Position numbers and translations under genes: made by a program. Shown here piece by piece: positions 44,709 through 55,558 of a stretch of 64,000 bases of DNA. The notes under the pieces are model-generated. The model was not told the DNA's origin. It did not search any database and saw nothing but the letters and a program-made list of their open reading frames with translations. Within the stretch, counting starts at the first letter, position 1. Every line of letters begins with the position of its first letter. This stretch comes from Pleurodeles waltl (Eukaryota > Chordata > Amphibia > Caudata > Salamandridae), in contig NC_090447.1 in NCBI RefSeq assembly GCF_031143425.1, positions 26,998,238-27,062,237 on the forward strand. Direction: 5' to 3'.

Positions 44709-47700
44709 CAGTGCTGTTGAATGGAATATTATGGCTTTGTGTGGAGTGGACTGAAGAGGAATTGTGTGTAATTCTGTGGAGTGGAATTGTGTGACACTGT
44801 TGCACGGAGTGTAATTATGAGACACTGTGTTACATGGCATGGAATTCTGTGGCACTGTGTGGAGTGGAGTGCAGTTAAGTGGACTTGTGTGGCATTGTGT
44901 GTTGCAGTTCTGTTGAATGGAATTGTGTGGCTTTGTGTAGAATAAAGAGGAATTTTGTACCATTGTGTCGAGTGCAGTGGATTGTGTGGCATGGAGTGGG
45001 GTGAAATTGTGTGGCATGAAGTGGTGTGGCGTGGAATTGTGTGTCAGTGTGTGGAATGGAGTGCAGGGGGTGGAGTGGAATTTCGTGGCATTTTTTGGTA
45101 TGGAATGGAATTGTGTGGCATGGAGTGGAGTGGATGGTATTGTACAGAATTGCGTGGACTGGAGTGGAATTGTGTGTTGTGGTGGAGTTGAGTGGAAGAG
45201 TGGCATGGTGTGTAGTGGACTGTGTAGCTTGGAGTACAGTGGAAATTTGTGGCATTGTGTAGAGTAGAATCCGTAGCACTGTGTGGAATTGAGTGGACTG
45301 AGTGGCATTGTGTGGCATGGAGTGGAGTTGGTAGGAATTGTGTGGCATGGAGTGAATTGGAGTTAGATTTTGTGGCATTGTGTGGCATGGAGTGGAGTGA
45401 AATTGTGTGGTATTGTGTGGAGTGAAGGTGAGTTGCAATATGTGAAATTGTGTGTTGTGGAAGAGGTCATTGGAATTATGTGCAATTGTGTGACATGAAG
45501 TTGAGTGGAGTGAAATTGTGTGTCTTTGTGTTGAGTGGGGTAGAGTGGAGTGAAGTGGGATGGTATGCCAATTTGTGGAGTGGAGTGGTATTGTGTTGCA
45601 TTCAGTGCAGTGGAGTGAGATGGAGTTGAGTTTCACTGAGTGGAGTGAAGTGGAGTGGCTTTGAGGGGAGTGGAGAAGCACTGAGTGGAATGGCATTGAT
45701 TGAGGTGGAGTGACTTGTGGAGTGAATAGGCATTGCCGGGCATTGTGTAGAGTGGAGTGGCATTGTGTTGCATGGACAAAAATTGTGTAGAGTGCTATGG
45801 AGTGGCATTTTGTGGAGTGGATTGAAATTCTGTGGCATTCTGTGGCATGAATTGGAATAGAATCATGTGGCATGTTCTGGCATGGATGGGGTGGCACTGT
45901 GTGGCTTGGAGAGGGGGGAGTGGCATTATGCGGCATGGAGTGGAGTGAAATTGTGTGGCATGGTGTGCTTTGGAATTGTGTGGAATGGAGTGGAGTGGAT
46001 TTATGTGGCATTGTGAGGCTTGGAGTGGAGTCCAATTGGGTGGCTTTGTGTGGTTTGGAGTGGAATGGATTTGTGTGACATGATGTGAAATTGTGTGATG
46101 TAAGTGGCATTGTGTGGTGTGGAGTGGAGTGGATTGGAATTGTGTGGCATTGTGTGACATGGAGTGAAGTTGAATTGTGTGGTGTGGAATGGAATGGAAT
46201 TGTGTGACATTTTGTGGAGTGGACTGGAGTGGAGTAAAGCAAAGTGGAAGAGTGGCGTAGTGTGGAGTGCAGTGGAGTGTAATTTTGTGGCACTGTGTGG
46301 AGCAGAGGGGAATTGCATGGCATTGTGTGGAGTGGAACGGAATTGTGTGGTGTGAAGGTGCATAAGATTTTATTGCAATGTGTAGAGTGGAGTGCAGGGG
46401 CATAGAATGAATTGTGTGGGCTTGGAATAGAGCATTGTGTGGAGTGTTGTGGAGTGTAATCTGTGGCATTGTGTGGTGTGCAGTGGGTTGAAAGTGTGTG
46501 ACTTTGCATGGAAATTAGCCTAATGAGGGCATTGTGTATCATAGAGTGGAGTAGATTGGAATTGTAAGGCACTGAGTGAAGTGGAGGTGAACTGTGTGGT
46601 GTGGAGTGGAGAGGAAATTTGTGGAGAGGAGTAGAATTAGGGGCACTATATGATGTGGAGTGGACTGGAAATGTGTGGCCTTGTGTGGTGTGGAATTGTG
46701 TAGCATTGTGTGATATGGAGTTAAGTGGAGTGGAATTGTGTGACACTGTGTTGCATGGAGTGGAGTTGAGTTTTGTGGCGTTGTTGGTTGTGGTGCAGTT
46801 GAGTGAAATTATGTGGGTAGAGTGGAATTGTGTGGCCTTGTGTGTTACAGTGCTGTTGAATGGAATAGTATGGTTTTGTGTGGAGTGGACTGAAGAGGAA
46901 TTGTGTGCAATTCTGTGGACTGGAATTGTGTGACACTGTTGCATGGAGTGGAATTATGTGACACTGTGTTATGTGGCATGGAATTCTGTGGCAGGGTGTG
47001 GAGTGAAGTAGAGTGGAATTGTGTGGCAGTGTGTGTTGCAGTGCTGATGAATGGAATTGTGTGGCTTTGTGTAGAATGAAGACAAAATTTGTACCATTGT
47101 GTCGAGTGGAGTGGATTGTGTGGCATGGAGTGGAGTGGGTGGAATTGTGTGGCATGGAATAGTGTGTCAATGTGTGGAATGGAGTTCAGTGGGTGAAGTG
47201 GAATTTTGTGGCATTTTGTGGCATGAAATGGAATTGTGTGGCGTGGAGTGAAGTGGATAGTATTGTGCAGCATTGCATGGAGTGGAGTGGAGTTGTGGGT
47301 TGTGGTGGAGTTGAGTGGAAGAGTGGCATGGTGTGGATTGGACTATGTAGCTTGGAGTAAAGTGGACATTTCTGGCATTATGTAGAGTAGAATCCGTAGC
47401 ATTGTGTGGAATTGAGTGGATTGTGTGGCATGGAGTGGAGTTGGGTGGGTAGGAATTGTGTGGCATGGATTGAACTGGAGTTAAATTTGTGGCATTGAGT
47501 GGCATGGGGTGTAGGGAAATTGTGTGTGTGGAATGGAGTGAAATTGTGTGACGTTGTGTGGTGTGGATGTGAATGGAGTGGAGTGGAGCTGAGAGGCACG
47601 GGTTTGCACTGAATGGGGTGGACTTCTGTGGCACTGAGTTGCATGGAGTGGAATCGTATGCCACTGTGTTACATTGAATGGAGTGGATGTATGTTGCACG

Positions 47701-50062
47701 TTGTGGTGCATATGAGTGGAATTGTATCACACTGAATAAGTAGAGTAAAGTGCAGTAGAATTGTGTAGCATTGTGTGTTGTAATGCTGTTGAGTGGGGTT
47801 GTGAGTGATTGAAATTGTGTGCCAGTCTGTAATTGGAGTGGAATTGTGTGGCCTGTAGAGGGGAAGGACTGTGTGGCATTGTGTGGCATGGAGTGGAATC
47901 ATGGTATTGTGTGGAGTGGAATGGAGATGTGTGGTGTGGAATGGTGTGCAATGGAGTGAAATTCTGTGGAGTGGCATTGTGTGGTGTGAAGTGGAGTGGC
48001 ATTTTGTGGCACATAGTGGAATTGTATGGGGCATTGTGTGGAGAAGCGTGGAGTTGCGTAGAGTGGAGTGCATGGAGTGAAGTGGAATTATGATGAGTGG
48101 AGTGGCATTGTGTGGCATGTATTGGAGTAGTGTTGAGTGGCAATGTATCAAATGTGTGCTGTAAAGTGGAGTGGAGTGGCATCATATTAAATGGACTGGA
48201 ATTGTATGGCATTATGTGAAGTGGAGTGTAATTGTGTTGAGTGGAGTGGAATGCCATTTTGTGGAGTCAAGTTTAATACTGTGGCAATATGTGGCTTGGA
48301 GACGAAGTTGTGTGGCATTATATGACATGGAGTGGTATGGATGGGAATGCAGTGTAGTGGATCTACATTGTGTTGCACGGAGTGGCGGATAATGGGATTA
48401 TGTAACAGTGTGTGTTGTGGAGTGGTGTTGTGTGGCATTGGGTGAGTGAAGTGGAATTCTGTGGCAGTGTGTGGTGTGGAGTGGAATTATGTGGCATTGT
48501 ATCACACTGTGTGGAGTGGAATGAAATTGTGTGGCATGTGTTGTAGAACAGAGTGGAGTGGTGTGGAATAAAGTGGTGTGGAATTGTGTGGCATGGAGAG
48601 GAGTGGACTTCTGTAGAATGGAATTGTGTGGAGTGGATTGGAATTGTATGGCATTGTGATGCATAGAGTGGAATGGAATTGTGTGGCATGAAGTGGACTG
48701 GAATTGTGTGGCATTGTGTGGTGTGGAGTGGAGTTTTGTGGCATAGAGTGGAGTGGAATTGTCTGTATTGTGTGGAGTGGAGTAGAATTGTGTGGCATTG
48801 TGTGGAGAGTTGTGGGGTGGAATCTGTGGCATTGCATGGCGTGGTGTGAGGTTGATTAGTGTGGCATTATAGATAGCGGAGAGTAGTAGAAGTGTGTGGC
48901 AAAGTGTGGCATGGAGTTGGTGGATTGGACTTGTGTGGCGTAGAGTGGAGTGCAACTGTAGCATGGTGTGGTATGGAGTGGAATTGTATGGCATGGGGAT
49001 TGTCTGGTAATGTGTGGAATTGAATAGAGTGGAATTGTGTGGCACTATGTTGCGTGGAGTGGAGTGGAATTGTCTGACATTATGTGGAGTGGAATTGTGT
49101 GCACTGTGTGGTGTGAAGTGGAATTGTATGTTATTGTGTGGCGTGGAGTGGAATTGTGTAGAATTTTGTTTAGTTGAGTGAAGTGCAGTAGAGTAGATTT
49201 TAGGTGGAATTGAGTGCCACTGCATGGCTAGGATTGGAATTGTCTGGCATTGTGTGAAATTGAGTAGAGTAGAATTGTGTGGCACTGTGTTGCATGGAGT
49301 GGAATTGTTTGTCATTGTGAGAAGTGAAGTGAAGTGGAGTGGAATTCTGTGGAACTTAGCATTGTGGTGGAGTTGAGTGGAATTGTGTGTTGTAAAGTTG
49401 AGTGGAGTGGATGTGTTTGCACTGTGTAGTGTAGAGTAAAGTGGAGTGAAGTGGAATTGCGTGCCATGGTGTGAAGTGGAGTGAAATTGTGTGATGTGGA
49501 GTCGAGTAGGGTGGAATTGTGTGACAGTGTGTGGCATGCTGTGAAGTTGAGGAATTGTGTGACATTGTGTGGAGTGGAACAGAATGGAATGGAGTGGCAT
49601 GAAATGGAATGGAATTTGTGACATTTTATGGCATGGATGGAGTGGAATCGTGTAACATTGTGTGGCATGATGTGGAGAGGTGTGACATGGAGTGGAATTG
49701 TGTGGCACAATATGGAGTAGATGGGAATGGAATTGTATGTTGTGTGGAATGCAACGAAATTGTGTGGCATTATATGGAGTGGAATTGGGTGGCACTCTGT
49801 GGTGTGAAGTGGAGTGGGATTGTGTGGCATTGTGTGACATGGAGTGGAGTGAAATAGTGTTCCATTGTATGGCATGTAGTCGAGTGAAACTGTGTGGAGT
49901 GGAGTGCGTGAAGTGGAATAGAACTGAGTGGCTTGGAGAGCAGTTGAAGCAAATTGTACGGCATCATATGGTGTGGCGTTAAGTGGTGTAGAATTGTGTG
50001 GCATTGTGTTGAGTAGAGTAGAATTGTGTGGCACTGAGTGGAGTGGAATCCCATTGTGTGGC
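44709..50062. repeat. Pentamer satellite, block 4
   Basis: Continuation of the satellite. 44,709-45,420 is the right half of one higher-order copy, and 45,430-47,590 is a second, uninterrupted copy of about 2.1 kb. Antisense frames of up to 689 codons (44,875-46,944) translate only to S/T/P/H/N/Q-rich repeats because a 5-bp unit without stops reads open in all frames. The array ends at about 50,062 in GTGTGGCATG. Confidence 0.93.
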
Positions 50063-51295
50063 ATGTATGCAAATCTCTGTCAGCCTCTCTCTCCCCCCAT
50101 TTAAATATTAGTATCACTGACATATTTCACCAGAGCTGGCAGGCAGATTGGTTGACATTTTTTAAATGCATTTTTTTAGCTTTCTGGTAAGACATGGGTT
50201 CTGATTTTACAAAGTTCAAAATATAGTGTAGCATCAAAAATTAAAATAAATAGAATTTGGATGTTTGCACACAGACTAAACTATAGCAATGAAAAGTAAT
50301 GTACCAAGGTAGGAGTTGCACCCTGCAGATGTTAAGGAAACATATAAATGTTGCCCCATACCGGTTTCAGGATAGAGAGAGCATAAGAATAACAGCAAGC
50401 ATTTGGATAGACAAGATGGTTGACTCTAAGAGGGCATTTTAAGAAGGGCAGCTGAACTATGTTAAGTGTTTGAGAAAACACAGAGAAGGGGGGCCGGGGA
50501 GGGGCAAGAAGCACCTCGGACGGAGGGGGTGGAAGAGGAAGGAGAAATAGTACCTCAATCACAGCCAAGCTGCGGATGAACACCCTTTAAGATGAATCAA
50601 TCTGTACTTGGTCCATGCACCACAGAAGAAACTGAAAGTGACTCTTGGCATGTGCTGAATGATGCCACGAATGGTAAACAATGAGCAGCTCCAATTCCTT
50701 TTTAGTAAACAATGCCCCTCCCTGCAGACAGTGCATACACTGTTGTCATGCAAGACATAAAAAAAGAGTGTCTGGAAAGTAAGCAGTGGAAGGACACAAG
50801 TAACGAAGCCAGGCTCCAGGGAGGGACATACACAAGAAGAGGAAGGAAAACCCACACAATCAGTCTTCGAACAGGATTCACTGCATTTGTAGGTTGCTCT
50901 ATTAAAAGCATACCATGTAATGCAATGAACACTATTGTTTTTTGTTCGCACTGCACAGCAATTAAAATGTATTTTGCAATCAAATATGAAGTTTATGCAA
51001 ATGTGAATCTGCCCAGTGAGTACTCTCCCTAGGGTTGACAGCAACATCCTGCCATAGAGTCCCGTCTCAACATTCACATATTGATTTAGACAGACTAGGT
51101 TGACAGGTCGATAGATAGTTACAGGCAATATGTGTGTTTCTCACTTTTTGATATGATTTAGATATACTGGATAATTAAATGCATAGCTTCAGGCAAGAAC
51201 AAGTTGCTTGAGAGCATACAAGCACACATCTAGGCCACAACTTTCCATGAAACAGCAAACAAGTAATGACTTGAAAATGGTTGTTAAAAAATTAA
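50063..51295. other. Unassigned sequence right of the satellite
   Basis: No recognised gene or clear element. A 189-codon minus frame (50,559-51,128) and a 106-codon plus frame overlap each other and match nothing I know. Composition is ordinary and AT-rich. It could be an old repeat or single-copy intergenic DNA. Confidence 0.4.
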
Positions 51296-51832
51296 GGGGC
51301 ATATTTATAAGCCTCTTGCCCTTGCTTCCGCCACGTTTGCGCAATTTTTTAATGCTAATGTGGCGTTAAGGAGACATTTTTGTCATGACATATTTACAAA
51401 GGGTCGCAATGCAAGCATTGCACCACTTTGTAATCCCTTGCACCACATTATGCCCATGCCAGGCATAATGTATGCAAGGGGGCTTTCCCCCGTTAGGAGG
51501 CACGAAAAAATGGTGCAGTGAAATTTACAATATTTCACTGTACCATTTTTTCCATCATTTTTAACGCTTGCTCAGAGCAGGCGTTATAATGACACACCCA
51601 TTGAAATCAATAGGCCTTTCTGTGCTTTGCTGCACTAACGTCAAAATTGTTGATGCTAGTACAGCAAAGCGCCACTATAGCATCAAAAATGTTGATGCTA
51701 CTGTGCTAACAACCACCATGGTGCACTGTATTGTAAATACAGTGCAACCATGGTGTTGTTAGGTGGGGCAAGGGGCACACAAGAAAAGTGGCGTATCAGG
51801 ACTGATGTGCCACTTTCTTGTAAATATGCCCC
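51296..51832. mobile_element. Harbinger-type MITE, 537 bp, TSD TAA
   Basis: It begins GGGGCATATTTATAAG and ends CTTGTAAATATGCCCC, nearly perfect inverted repeats, flanked on both sides by TAA (51,293-51,295 and 51,833-51,835). A 3-bp TWA duplication is the signature of PIF/Harbinger transposons. The interior is made of further complementary pairs, such as AATGGTGCAGTGAAAT/ATTTCACTGTACCATT (about 51,509-51,550) and GCACTGTATT/AATACAGTGC. No transposase is present, so movement would need one in trans. Confidence 0.85.
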
Positions 51833-51904
51833 TAAGAACTTATACAGGAATTGAGAGCAATGGTTAGTGAAAGGATATTAGTGGTTAGGCTAAGGAGTTT
51901 AGAG

Positions 51905-52896
51905 TAGTGGTGGTGTGGATGGTTAGCATGCTGGAGGTGAGCCAGTGAGAGTAAGACTGGTGTGGGTGGTGGTGGTGGTTCTGATAATTGTAGTGGTTAG
52001 GCTGGTGGTTGTGAGGGAGTGGTGGAGCAGGTGGTGGTTTGGGTGGTGGTGGTTGTTAGGAGTGGTTAGAGTGGGAGAAGAGGTGTACTGGTGGTGGTTA
52101 GGTTGGTGCTGGTATGGTGAGGGTGATAGTGGATGTTAGGGTAGGGTGGTAATGGTCATATAAGATGGTGTGCTTAGGATAGGGTGGTGCTGCTTATGGT
52201 AAGGTGGCTGTGGTTAGGGTTGGGTGTTGGGGTTAGGCGGGTGGTGCTTGTGGATAGAGTAGTGGTGGTGATTAGGGTGATGGGAAGAGTGGTCAAGGGG
52301 TGGTTGTGGGAGGGGGTGTTTGTTGCAGGGTGGTGTTACAGATAGGTATGTGGTAGAGTACTAGTGATAAGCTGGTGAGTGTTATAGTGGGCAGGATGGT
52401 GGTAGTTAGGATGGTGGTAGCTAACATGGTGGTGTTAGAGTAGTGATAGTTGGGGTTAGGGTGTTTGTGATGGATAGGGTGCTGGGTAAGGTGGTGTTTG
52501 GGTGGTGGCAATGGTTAGGGTGGTGTTTATGGTGGTGATAGGGAGTGGTGATAGTGGTCAGTTTGGCGGTTAGGTTGATTGCGGTTATGGTGGTGGGTGG
52601 GTTGTTGGTGGTGGTTAGGATGATTTTGGCCAGGTGATGGTAGGGTGGCGGTGGTTAGGATAGTGGGGGTGGTAGTTATAGTAGGGTTGGTGGGAGGGTG
52701 GTGGTGGTAGTAGGGTGGCAGTGGTGAGGGTGGTGGTAGTTAGAGTAGGAGTGGTTGCAGTGTGGTGGTGGTAGTGGTGAAGAAAGGATGGTGTTAGACT
52801 AGTGATGGTTAGGGTGGTGGTGGATAGGGTGGTCACTGTAAGGTAGTTGTGGTGGTAGTAAGGTGAGGATGGTGAAGGTATTGATAGTTTGGTGTT
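51905..52896. repeat. GGTGGTTAGGGT-type degenerate repeat
   Basis: About 1 kb of imperfect repeats of GGTGGT, GGTTAGGGTGGTG and GTAGTTAGG, nearly free of C on the plus strand. It continues as a short piece at 55,504-55,558 and at 59,052-59,150, showing that two LTR elements were inserted into one array. It contains TTAGGG words but not as a regular TTAGGG array. Confidence 0.85.
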
Positions 52897-55503
52897 TGTA
52901 GGAAAGTGGAGTATTATGCAGTGACGCTAGTTAGGCTTCACTGTGTAAAAGATGGTCCTTGGATTCACAATAATAAATCCTTAGCTCAGTCCCGGTAGTG
53001 TGGCAAAGAGCAGTCAGACTTTACTAGAAGAACATGTGCTAAGCATTTCAATGCACCAATATGGACAATAAGTAATTAACACGACTCAAAAGAAATTCAA
53101 CACCAATTTATAAAAATAAAGCTGATTTTTATATTATTTTAGACACCAAAACAAAGTAAGTCAGATACGTATAACCGAAGTTATGGATTTTCAAGTGAAA
53201 AATAATTAAATGCAGTTCAAGCTGTCAAACGTTTACCACTGCAGTCAATGGGGAAAATCACTAGTAAAATTCGGTCGCTTGCGGGGTGAGTTCAGAGGAA
53301 CCCATTTGTAGTTAAGGTTTTACATGTCCTAGGACCAAACTGTGACAGTAAGACCAATTTTACCTGGCTCGTGGAGCCCGGATGCAGATGTGTCCTGGCA
53401 TTCCGTGCTGCTGAATGCAGAAGCCTCGGGAGCTGAAAAAAGGTACTTGTGACACTCGCCCACTTGCAGGTCGAGTTTGTGGGAGCCCACTTGGGGTTAA
53501 GCTTGTATGGACCACTAGACTAGGAGCCACCAGACAGAACAACTCCACCTAGCTCGGGTGTCTTGGATGAAGAGGTGTGCTTGTCAGTCCATGGTTCTGA
53601 ACGAGAACTGTGGTTGCTGGCTTTATCACTGTGTCAGTGCGGGCAAGAAAACAGATGCAAAAACTTGACAGCTGAGCCACTGGTGATGTTGGATGCAGGT
53701 GTTGCAGTGTGCCCTCGGGTTGCAACATCGAGTAAAGATGGAGATGACCAGACTGGCCACCAACAAGCCTTGGCAGTGGTAAGGTGGAGGAGAAGCTTTC
53801 TTCTCTTCCGGAGGTCCTGAGGAAAACGGTAGCTGGCTGTAACTTGGTGGAGAGCTGGACTACACTTCCCACAATGCACTGGAGCACCTGCTTTTGGGGG
53901 ATCCCTTAAAGTGCCCGATGACCAGCACTTCTTCAGTTCGAGTAGGTGCATTTTACCTGTGGTGTGCAGGGGTCTACTGCCACTAGCCTAAGGGAGTCTG
54001 GCCTTGCCTTTGGCTCACAAAGGGTTCCCTCTTGCGGGCGGAATCAGTTTTTGGTCCAGGATGAGTCACAGTCAAGCAGTTCCAGCAAGTTTGCCACAGG
54101 TTCAAGATATCTTGCCTTTGGTGTGTGGAGGTTTCTGTTGTCATTGATGTGGGTCTCCTTCTGTCCTTTCTTCACAAGTTGTTTCAGATCTGAGGTTTTG
54201 GTTCCAGGGCTGCACCTTAAATCCTAGATTTAGGGGCATTAAAGGTGTGGGTGCAAGTAGTCAATGGGCTACTAGCCTTAGCAGCTAATCCCCCCTTGAG
54301 GTGACCACATCCAGTGGGTTGTGACACCTTTTTTACCTGGATCCTTCCATTGTGCCACTTTTCAAGATGGCAGAAGTTGTCCTCGGCTGTTCAGACCAGG
54401 TAGCCCACCCTAAAGGTGTGGCTAGCCTTCTGGGGGGGTATGCCCTGACTAACTTATTTTCCTGCCTGACCGGGTGCAGATCGGCCTAGGGGCAGGGAAA
54501 TGGTTTTGTCCTCCACTGGGGAGCAGCCTGCTTGCATATCAAAGGTGGTGTGCCCTTAGATGCTCACCACCTTGATGTGCCACTTCACTAGCCTTCCTGG
54601 AAGGAAAGGAGATGTGGCCTCCTTCCCATCCAGGCCTTTGCCCTACTTCCTCGAAGTGTTCACATTTCTTCCCAGGGGGTCAGAATCCTGTCTTGGCAAC
54701 CAGAGCACAGGAAAACTGGGGCAACTCAATGGGCAACTCTTAAGGTTGCTCTCTGGGTCTACGCCACCCCTCACCATGAGAGTCATGTCAGGAGTGAGAA
54801 GGCACATTTTTGTTATCAAACATGACCCATTTCACCAGAGCTGGCAACCTTGGGTTTTCCCAGTTGCTTGTACTTATATGTCCGCATCTTTAATATAATT
54901 CCCTGGCTTAAGGAGGCCGTCCTTAGGGGTGACTGAGATATATGAAAGATAGTGTTTTGGCTGTTGCACACATGACTTGATCCTGCAGTCTGCAATGGCA
55001 GGCCTGGTGTCAATAGTTTACCAAGGTCACCCAGGGTGGCACAAACAGTGCTTCAGGCCCTGGTGATCCCTTTAACACCCATGCCCAGGGTAGCACTGGT
55101 ACTATATACTAAGGACTTATAAGGGGGGGATAAAGTGCTTAGCAAGTGGGGATGCCGTAAGGGGGTTTAAAGTGCTTTTCAATCTAATTGGGAATGCGGT
55201 GAAATCCTGGAACGACCTCTCCCTTCACCTATGGACCTCATCCTCTCACCTGGAATTCAGGAAAAGACTCAAGACCCGGCTGTTCATCTGAACCCCCTAG
55301 CATCTGTGCTCTCAGTGCTTGGATACCGTCGCAGGTGATTAGATGCACTCTATAAATCCTGTTTGATTGATTGATTGATGCCAATTCACATGTACCAATT
55401 TAGTAAGAGAGCACTGGCACTGGGGCTGGGTTAGCGGGCTCCAGTGCACTTTAAGAGCCATTATCAACAACATCTAGAGCAAAGCATCTGGGGTGATCCT
55501 ACA
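52897..55503 (-). mobile_element. LTR-type element, TSD GTGTT, minus orientation
   Basis: Ends are TGTAGGAAAG (left) and GATCCTACA (right), with perfect GTGTT duplications at 52,892-52,896 and 55,504-55,508. Orientation is inferred from its likeness to the minus-strand element at 7359-9607 (CCTAGATTTAGGGGC near 54,224). It is 2.6 kb with no recognisable gag or pol; open frames of about 100 codons are on both strands. A LINE tail is nested at 55,157-55,376. It is probably a solo LTR. Confidence 0.75.
55157..55376 (+). mobile_element. 3' end of an L2/CR1-type LINE, truncated
   Basis: Translation shows SWNDL and EFRKRLKTRLF followed by a stop, the usual C-terminus of L2/CR1 ORF2. After it comes a 3' untranslated tail with GCACTCTATAAAT and a GATT repeat (TTGATTGATTGATTG). 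The hexamer GATGCC flanks it (55,151-55,156 and 55,377-55,382), consistent with a short target duplication in the older LTR. The strong 5' truncation is typical of LINE insertion. Confidence 0.75.
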
Positions 55504-55558
55504 GTGTTGATGGTGGTAAGGGTGGTACTTAGTGTAGGGTGGTTATGCACAGGGTAGG

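Noticed and set aside
44875..46944. 689-codon antisense open frame (and others of 200-480 codons at 31,286-32,020, 39,322-40,707, 48,398-49,840)
   Set aside because: The pentamer unit has no stop on the minus strand and, because 5 is not a multiple of 3, reads much the same in every frame. The products are only S/T/P/H/N/Q repeats, and stops occur only where units mutate.
50559..51128. 189-codon minus frame as a novel gene
   Set aside because: No recognisable domain, overlapping frames on both strands, and no supporting promoter or poly(A) features. It could be chance and is left as unassigned sequence.
51905..52896. Interstitial telomere array (TTAGGG)n
   Set aside because: TTAGGG words occur but not in a regular 6-bp register; the main word is GGTGGT with variable spacing.
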